64,000 nt of DNA from Pseudomonas sp. GM79. Lineage in GTDB: Bacteria > Pseudomonadota > Gammaproteobacteria > Pseudomonadales > Pseudomonadaceae. Position numbers and translations under genes: made by a program. Shown here piece after piece: positions 58,769 to 64,000 of this stretch (position 1 is the stretch's first letter; every line of letters starts with the position of its first letter). Location: assembly GCF_000282495.1 (NCBI RefSeq), contig NZ_AKJE01000024.1:1-64000 (forward strand), read 5' to 3'. The notes under the pieces were generated by a model, which was given only the letters and a program-made list of their open reading frames with translations, did not search any database and had not been told where the DNA came from.

Positions 58769-59068
58769 TCAATTACCACGCTTGCTGGTGATTTGAACCA
58801 ACCTGTTTCCTTCAAAGCGCAGGTACTGGTACATCCCGCTGTTGGGGCCGTAGGTCCATTCCTCGACCTGAAACTCTTCCCGCCGATTGGCGCTGCGCTT
58901 GTAGCCCAGCAAGTCGCGGGCAACGGGCTCTCCGCATTTTTGCAGCACTTCGCTGGACCTGTCCCCGACGCTGATCAATTGACTGCCGCAACGCAAGGTA
59001 TCAGCCGCCGTTGCCTGGCCGGCAACCAGCAACAGAGCCAGGCTCAGAAGCCAATGTGCGCCCATCAT
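58769..59068 (-). CDS. DUF2845 family exported protein
   Basis: A 99-residue protein with a signal peptide (cut after ATA, near residue 21) and the DUF2845 domain: LRCGSQLISVGDRSSEVLQKCGEP-type opening with two Cys (split here as LRCGSQLISVGD and VLQKCGEP), then EEWTYGPNSGMYQYLRFEGN. Function unknown, periplasmic by prediction. Its ATG overlaps the stop of the DUF748 gene by 4 bases, so the two are co-translated. Confidence 0.87.
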   Translation of the reverse strand: MMGAHWLLSLALLLVAGQATAADTLRCGSQLISVGDRSSEVLQKCGEPVARDLLGYKRSANRREEFQVEEWTYGPNSGMYQYLRFEGNRLVQITSKRGN

Positions 59069-62022
59069 TCGGCATCCAGATGCATGGGCGTGATAACGCG
59101 GCCATCGCTTTCTGCCTCGCCGAGGCTGGCGTCGATGAAGTACACGCGGTCATCGGCCAATTGCCCCTTGTCCACCAGATAATCCTTGATGCTGCTGGCC
59201 CGTTCTTGCCCCAGTTGACGCAACAGCACCTCGCTGGAACTCCAGAACGCGATCACGCCTTCCCGCATTTTTTTGCTGCGTTCTTCCTTGCCCAGATCCT
59301 TCCATTCGGCGGGCGGCTGGGTCTTGAGGCGTGTGCGGTAGATCCCTTCAAGCAGCGGGCCTTTCTCGTTGTCCGGTACGTCCAGCAACGAGGCTTGGGC
59401 CGGTACTTTGTCACCGCGACGCTGGAGCATTTTGTAGTAGTTGTACTGGTATTCCCGCTCCAGGCGTTGCTCGGCAATCAGCGGGCCATCGCTGCTCTTG
59501 GCCGCGGTGCCTTCGATTTCCAGGCGCAGGGCCGGACGCTCCTTGAGCGCTTGGGACAGTTTGACCAGCGCCGCTTCGGCGTCTTTGCTCAAGTCACTGG
59601 AACCCGGTGCAAATGCCACGCTGCCCAAGTCTTCCGAACCACCGCCGCTGACAAGCCCGCCAATCATTTTGAATGGCGCTGCGGCGGCTTTCACGATCAG
59701 GTTGCGCAGGGTCTGCCAGATAATAGGCATGACACTGAACTGAGGGTTGTTCAGGTCGCCGCTCACCGGCAGTTCGATGGAAATCTTGCCGTCGACATCC
59801 TTGAGCAAGGCAATCGCCAGTTTCAGTGGCAGGCTCACCGCGTCCGGGCTGTCGACCTTTTCACCCAGTTGCAACTGCTCGACCACCACTTTGTTTTCGG
59901 CCAGGAGCTGGCCGTTGGTGATCTTGTAATGCAGGTCGAGATTGAGCCGGCCCTTGCGGATACGGTAACCGGCGAACTTGCCGGAGTAGGGCGTCAAAGT
60001 GGTCAATTCCACCCGTTTGAAACTGGTGGCGATGTCCAGGCTGGCCATCGGGTCGAAAGGATTGACCGAACCCTTGATGGTCACCGGTGCATAGCGGTCG
60101 ACCTTGCCCTTGATGTCGACGCTGGCCGGTTTTGCCTGTCGGCTGTCGATGGTGCCAATCTTCCCGTTGAGCTGTTGAATGGCTGTGGCGAAGTTCGGGG
60201 TCAGGCTGAAGTCGGCGAAGTTTGCCGAACCGTCATTGATGGCAATGCCGCCAATGTGGATGCCCAGCGGTTTTTCTTTTCCGGCTGCCGGTTTGGTCGC
60301 CGCGGTAGTTGTGGCGCCGGAGTCGGCCGGTTGCGGGATCAACAGGTCATCGACGTTGGTGGTGCGATCATCGTTGATCATGAAGCGTGCATAAGGCTGG
60401 AACAAGTTGACCTTGTCGATCGACAGGCTGTCGCCATGCTGATAGTTAAGGCCTTCGAGCACCAACTGTTGCCACTTGAGGAAGTCGCGGGTTTTCAGGG
60501 TGTCGAGGGTATGCAGTTGATCGACCTGGGCTTTGCCTGTGACGCTGAACGCCAGCGGTTCGGTGCTTTTCAGGTCGACCGCCAGATCACTGCCCAGCAT
60601 GCCGCTGCGCAGTTCGAGACGAATGAACGGGTTGATGTAGGACTGGGCGACGCGCAGGTCGATGTCCTTCGTCTGCACGTTCAGTTTGGCGCTGATCGGG
60701 GCCAGATTGACCACGCCGTCCGCGGTGATCTTGCCTTGCTTGCCCACGCCGGAGTCGAGCTTGAGGTTGAAAGGTGAGCCATTGAGGCTGTCGAAATTTT
60801 GCAGGTCCAGGTTCAGGGGGCCCAACTCCAGCGCCACCGCCGGTTGTGCCTTGCGGTCGGCCAGATGTACCTGATAGTCACGTAGCTGCACGTCTTTGAG
60901 CAGCACCTGCCAAGGCTTGCTCGGCGCGGTCGGTTCAGGCTTCGGCGAATCGGCTACTGCCGGCGCGCTGGCTGGTTCGGCATTGGCTTTGTTGGCCGCT
61001 TTGGATGGCTGACTGGCGAACAGTTTTTGCCAGTCGAGTTGCCCGTCGGCTTCGAGGGCGGCCCAGGTTTCCAGTTTTTTGCTGCGAATCTTGCCGACCA
61101 CCACTTGCTGTTTGGCCAGGTCTACGGTGGTTTCGCTGATGTCCAGCCGCTCGAGCTTCGCCAGCGGTCGACCGTCCGGCGTCTTGATGGCGAAAGGCGC
61201 GACACTGACGGCAACGTTACTTAGCAGCAGTTCGGTTTCCTTGGCCAGGTTGAGTTTGTAGTCGGTGCTGAGGCTGATGACGCCATCTTCGAGTGCAAGT
61301 GGCACAGCATCGCGCACATAGGGCCAGAAGGATTTCATCTTGCCGTCGGTGATTTTCAGCTTACCTTCGGAGGCGATCGGGATCAGGCTGAAATTACCGG
61401 TCCAGTCGATCTGTCCACCTGCCGGGCCAACGGCCACCAACGTCATGTCGGCGCTGTCTTCGGGCAGGGTGCTGAGGTTTTTCAGTTCGAAGTCGAGTTT
61501 GTCGTAGAGGAATTCGATGGGTTCGCTGGGCCGTGCATCCTCGAAATGCAAGGAGCCACCGGCCAGTTTGATTCGCTCCACGCGCAGCGGGAATGGTTTG
61601 GCGTCCGGATCGACGGGGGTCGGTTCGCTGGCGGGGATTTTGAACAGCCCGAGCAGGTTGAGCTTGCCGTCCTTACTGAAGAGGATTTCGGTCTTGGGTT
61701 TGTCCAGTTCGATATCGGACAGGTGCAATGCCTTGGTCCAAAGACTGTCGATCTGCAGGTTGGCGTACAGACGTTCGAAGCCCACTTGCTCCTTGCCCGG
61801 CTCGCCGATGACCAAGCCCCAAAGGGTGACTTCAAGGCTGAACGGGTTGAGTTCGATTCGCTGAATCGTCGCGGGTGTCGTGGCGTAGTTGGCCAATTGT
61901 TGATTGGCAATCCGCAACGCGATGCCCGGTAAAATCAGAAACCCCAGCAGGCTATAAAGAGCCAAGGCAGTCAACAAGGCGCCGATAGCGCGAATCAATC
62001 CTTTGGGCATGTGCGGCTTCAT
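59065..62022 (-). CDS. DUF748 family AsmA-like envelope protein with OmpA-like end
   Basis: A protein of about 985 residues with one N-terminal membrane anchor (LLTALALYSLLGFLILPGIA), a very long beta-rich periplasmic part of the DUF748/AsmA-like type (about 40-800) and a C-terminal OmpA-like domain (about 840-970: VAFAPGSSDLSKDAEAALVK, LRLEIEGTAAK). Such proteins are thought to bridge the inner and outer membranes, with possible roles in lipid transport. The start is uncertain: ATG at 62022 (MKPHMPKG), 62010 or 62055, none with a strong ribosome site. It shares a transcript with DUF2845. Confidence 0.85.
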   Translation of the reverse strand: MKPHMPKGLIRAIGALLTALALYSLLGFLILPGIALRIANQQLANYATTPATIQRIELNPFSLEVTLWGLVIGEPGKEQVGFERLYANLQIDSLWTKALHLSDIELDKPKTEILFSKDGKLNLLGLFKIPASEPTPVDPDAKPFPLRVERIKLAGGSLHFEDARPSEPIEFLYDKLDFELKNLSTLPEDSADMTLVAVGPAGGQIDWTGNFSLIPIASEGKLKITDGKMKSFWPYVRDAVPLALEDGVISLSTDYKLNLAKETELLLSNVAVSVAPFAIKTPDGRPLAKLERLDISETTVDLAKQQVVVGKIRSKKLETWAALEADGQLDWQKLFASQPSKAANKANAEPASAPAVADSPKPEPTAPSKPWQVLLKDVQLRDYQVHLADRKAQPAVALELGPLNLDLQNFDSLNGSPFNLKLDSGVGKQGKITADGVVNLAPISAKLNVQTKDIDLRVAQSYINPFIRLELRSGMLGSDLAVDLKSTEPLAFSVTGKAQVDQLHTLDTLKTRDFLKWQQLVLEGLNYQHGDSLSIDKVNLFQPYARFMINDDRTTNVDDLLIPQPADSGATTTAATKPAAGKEKPLGIHIGGIAINDGSANFADFSLTPNFATAIQQLNGKIGTIDSRQAKPASVDIKGKVDRYAPVTIKGSVNPFDPMASLDIATSFKRVELTTLTPYSGKFAGYRIRKGRLNLDLHYKITNGQLLAENKVVVEQLQLGEKVDSPDAVSLPLKLAIALLKDVDGKISIELPVSGDLNNPQFSVMPIIWQTLRNLIVKAAAAPFKMIGGLVSGGGSEDLGSVAFAPGSSDLSKDAEAALVKLSQALKERPALRLEIEGTAAKSSDGPLIAEQRLEREYQYNYYKMLQRRGDKVPAQASLLDVPDNEKGPLLEGIYRTRLKTQPPAEWKDLGKEERSKKMREGVIAFWSSSEVLLRQLGQERASSIKDYLVDKGQLADDRVYFIDASLGEAESDGRVITPMHLDAE

Positions 62023-62116
62023 CTGTCGGAATCGGAGTGCCTTGGAGTATGGCATGCGTTTGCGGTTCCGAAGCAACCAGGCTTTATAGGATTTATCTGA
62101 TTATCGGTGCGAATTT

Positions 62117-63133
62117 TCAGAGCTGCAGAATCAGCGTTTTCAGTGGCGGCTGCTGATCCATCGATGGGAAATCGCTGCCCGGTGTCAGCGCTGTCCACTC
62201 ACGCACCGGGCGCCCGGCCTTCTCTGCGCAGCGCAAAACCTGCTCGCGCCAATCGTCCATGCTGACCTTCGCCAGGTTGTTGCAGCAGATCAGTACGCCA
62301 TCGTCGGCGGTGGTCAGCAGCGCCGGTTTGAGCAGGCTCTGGTAGTCGCGCAACAGGTCGACCGTGCCGAAAGCACTCTTGGCCCAGGCCGGAGGATCAA
62401 GCAGTACCAAATCGTACTGACGCGGGTCCAGACGTTGATAGCTCGGCAGTTTCTGCCCGCGACGCTGGCTGATCGGCAGACCGGCCAATTGACGAATCGC
62501 CGGGAAATAATCGGACTGGATGAACTCCATCGTCGGCAATTGCGGGTTGAGCAAGCCGTTCTCACGACCGACCGCCAGATTGCCTTCGGCAAAGTCCAGG
62601 TTACACACCTCGCTCGCACCACCCGCCGCGGCGCTGAGGCCGACGCCACAGGTGTAGGCAAACAGGTTCAGCACACTTTTGTTTTTGCTGTGCGCCTTGA
62701 CCCAGCCGCGAGCGTTTCGCAGATCGAGAAACAGCAACGGGTCCTGGCCAGCGTGGCGCCCGCGAACCCGGTAGTTCAGTCCCCATTCGTGGCCGATCAA
62801 ATCTTGCAGGGCGGCTTCGTCGGCGCGGTAGACGGTGTCTTCGCGGTCGATGCGCGAGTTACCACGAGAACGGTCGTTGTAGACCAGCAGGGTGTCGAGG
62901 CCCAACTGCTGATTGACGATCTCGTGCAGTTGCAGCAGAGCGTCACGCTCCAGCGCCTGATGAAAACTCTGCACCAACAGTTGCGGACCGTAGCGGTCGA
63001 TGGTCAGGCCGCCGGCGCCTTCCTGGCTGCCGTGGAACAGGCGATAGCAATCGGTGCCTTGCTGATGCAGCTCGGCAAGCAGGTCCTGACGATGATCGAG
63101 GGCGGCGCGCAGCGCCTGATTCAAGGAAGACAT
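62117..63133 (-). CDS. SAM-dependent rRNA methyltransferase (RlmI/RlmK-like)
   Basis: A 338-residue class I methyltransferase with an N-terminal substrate-binding part (1-120) and a Rossmann catalytic domain. SAM motif VLNLFAYTCGVGLSAAAGGA (near 155-174) and catalytic motif LVLLDPPAWAKSAFG (near 250) fit the PF10672 family that modifies 23S rRNA. It lacks the N-terminal PUA domain of RlmI (about 396 residues in E. coli), so the exact target base is uncertain. The ATG is at 63133. Confidence 0.85.
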   Translation of the reverse strand: MSSLNQALRAALDHRQDLLAELHQQGTDCYRLFHGSQEGAGGLTIDRYGPQLLVQSFHQALERDALLQLHEIVNQQLGLDTLLVYNDRSRGNSRIDREDTVYRADEAALQDLIGHEWGLNYRVRGRHAGQDPLLFLDLRNARGWVKAHSKNKSVLNLFAYTCGVGLSAAAGGASEVCNLDFAEGNLAVGRENGLLNPQLPTMEFIQSDYFPAIRQLAGLPISQRRGQKLPSYQRLDPRQYDLVLLDPPAWAKSAFGTVDLLRDYQSLLKPALLTTADDGVLICCNNLAKVSMDDWREQVLRCAEKAGRPVREWTALTPGSDFPSMDQQPPLKTLILQL

Positions 63134-63234
63134 GCTGGGCGCCTTGCAGGAGGGAATTGGGGCGCGGGAGTTTAACAGCTATGGGCTTTGAGTTTTGTGG
63201 GCAAATGTGAGGGATGTGGTGGCTGCGAGGCCGT

Positions 63235-63311
63235 CTTCGCGAGCAAGCCCGCTCCCACACTGGATGTGTGACGTTCAAAAATCCAATGTGGGAGCGGGCT
63301 TGCTCGCGAAG
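63235..63311. repeat. REPIN, outward orientation, short spacer
   Basis: CTTCGCGAGCAAGCCCGCTC arm (63235-63259) and inverted arm (63287-63311), arm order reversed and only 27 bases between them, against about 40 in other copies. It lies between acs and the methyltransferase gene. Confidence 0.87.
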
Positions 63312-63371
63312 CTTTTAAGCTCTTTCGCTCGCAGTGCTACGCCTTGGCCTCCGCCGATGCACAACACGAGT

Positions 63372-64000
63372 TCATTGGTTCAGCCGCTGATCGATCAGCC
63401 CTTGCACCACGCTCGGGTCGGCGAGGGTCGAGGTGTCGCCCAGGCTGTCCAGTTCGTTGCAGGCGATCTTGCGCAGAATTCGTCGCATGATTTTGCCCGA
63501 ACGGGTTTTCGGCAGGGCCGGCGCCCATTGGATCAAGTCCGGTTTGGCAAAGCTGCCGATTTCCTTGCTGACGTGCGCGAGCAATTGTTTCTTCAGTTCG
63601 TCATTGGGTTCGGTGCCATTCATGGGCGTGACGAAGGCATAGATGCCCTGGCCTTTGACGTCGTGGGGGTAACCGACCACGGCGGCCTCGGCGATGCTGT
63701 CGTGCAGCACCAGCGCGCTTTCCACTTCGGCCGTGCCGATGCGGTGCCCGGAGACGTTGATCACGTCGTCGATGCGGCCGGTGATCCAGTAATCGCCGTC
63801 CTCGTCGCGACGTGCGCCGTCGCCGGTGAAGTAATAGCCGGGGTAGGGCTTGAAGTAGGTTTCGATCATCCGTTTCGGGTCGCCGTAGACGCTGCGGATC
63901 TGCGCCGGCCAGCTGGACTTGATGGCCAGTATGCCGCTACCGGCGCCTTTGATTTCCTTGCCGTGTTCGTCGAGCAATACCGGTTGCACGCCGAACATCG
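63372..64000 (-). CDS. acs: Acetyl-CoA synthetase, 3' part
   Basis: The last 209 or so residues of an AMP-forming acetate-CoA ligase; the gene runs off the window at base 64000. The adenylation hinge [20 protein letters not shown] and [20 protein letters not shown] are present. The C-terminal motif [18 protein letters not shown] contains the catalytic Lys that is controlled by acetylation (Lys609 in Salmonella Acs). It converts acetate, CoA and ATP to acetyl-CoA. Pseudomonads often have two copies, and I cannot say which this is. Confidence 0.93.
   Translation of the reverse strand, partial: MFGVQPVLLDEHGKEIKGAGSGILAIKSSWPAQIRSVYGDPKRMIETYFKPYPGYYFTGDGARRDEDGDYWITGRIDDVINVSGHRIGTAEVESALVLHDSIAEAAVVGYPHDVKGQGIYAFVTPMNGTEPNDELKKQLLAHVSKEIGSFAKPDLIQWAPALPKTRSGKIMRRILRKIACNELDSLGDTSTLADPSVVQGLIDQRLNQ

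Noticed and set aside
59011..60777. 588-codon open frame antisense to the DUF748 gene
   Set aside because: Shadow; the minus-strand gene has a membrane anchor and an OmpA-like domain.

Overview
The window is chromosomal DNA of a Pseudomonas of the fluorescens type. This rests on gene order (as far as I remember it, the run from the Lon-like protease through ispB, rplU-rpmA-obg, ileS-lspA-ispH, the type IV minor pilin operon, pilSR, bamD-rluD-clpB and yacG-coaE-pilDCB-pilA follows P. aeruginosa PAO1 PA4576 down to PA4525), on codon use, on Pseudomonas-only families (DUF3094, DUF1780, PP0621, DUF2790, DUF6482) and on many REP/REPIN palindromes. I see no prophage, CRISPR array, rRNA gene or complete insertion sequence.

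Layout. 1-10 kb: a DUF3015 secreted protein, a Lon-family protease, an uncharacterised large lipoprotein, a UPF0114 membrane protein, the FKBP isomerase FklB, a small gene under a probable Fur box, YjdM/PhnA, and IspB. 10-22 kb: housekeeping genes for ribosomal proteins L21, L27 and S20, Obg, ProB, CreA, the lipid II flippase MurJ, and the ribF-ileS-lspA-fkpB-ispH series. 22-33 kb: type IV pilus genes, with fimT facing away from the fimU-pilV-pilW-pilX-pilY1-pilE operon, then thiO and the pilRS two-component system. 33-39 kb: bamD, rluD, pgeF, clpB with a sigma-32 promoter, and a tRNA cluster (Asn, Pro, Lys, Pro). 39-42 kb: an EF-hand protein carrying an EGKCGEGKCG motif, ndh, DUF3094 and DUF1780. 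42-52 kb: an accessory block between DUF1780 and yacG, with ppk2-sulP-AI-2E transporter on the minus strand and a benzoate uptake set benK-benE-benF on the plus strand, followed by a 390-bp inverted-repeat element. 52-58 kb: yacG-coaE-pilD-pilC-pilB diverging from pilA. 58-64 kb: a BON-domain gene, a DUF748/DUF2845 pair, an rRNA methyltransferase and the 3' part of acs.

How the parts work together. PilD processes PilA and the minor pilins, PilB and PilC assemble the fibre, FimU/PilVWX/PilE/PilY1 prime the tip, and PilS-PilR with sigma-54 drives pilA through a -24/-12 element that is visible. The benKEF transport genes have no catabolic ben genes beside them, but benK carries two direct repeats matching the XylS/BenR operator, so a regulator encoded elsewhere probably controls them.

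Most interesting signals: (1) a complete sigma-54 promoter layout (15-bp palindrome, exact IHF consensus, -24/-12) before a BON-domain gene; (2) an orphan EF-hand protein with the motif of MNIO-modified copper-binding peptides and no modifying enzyme nearby; (3) the BenR operator pair; (4) a MITE-like element with about 54-bp inverted ends; (5) a Fur box overlapping the promoter of a small conserved gene.
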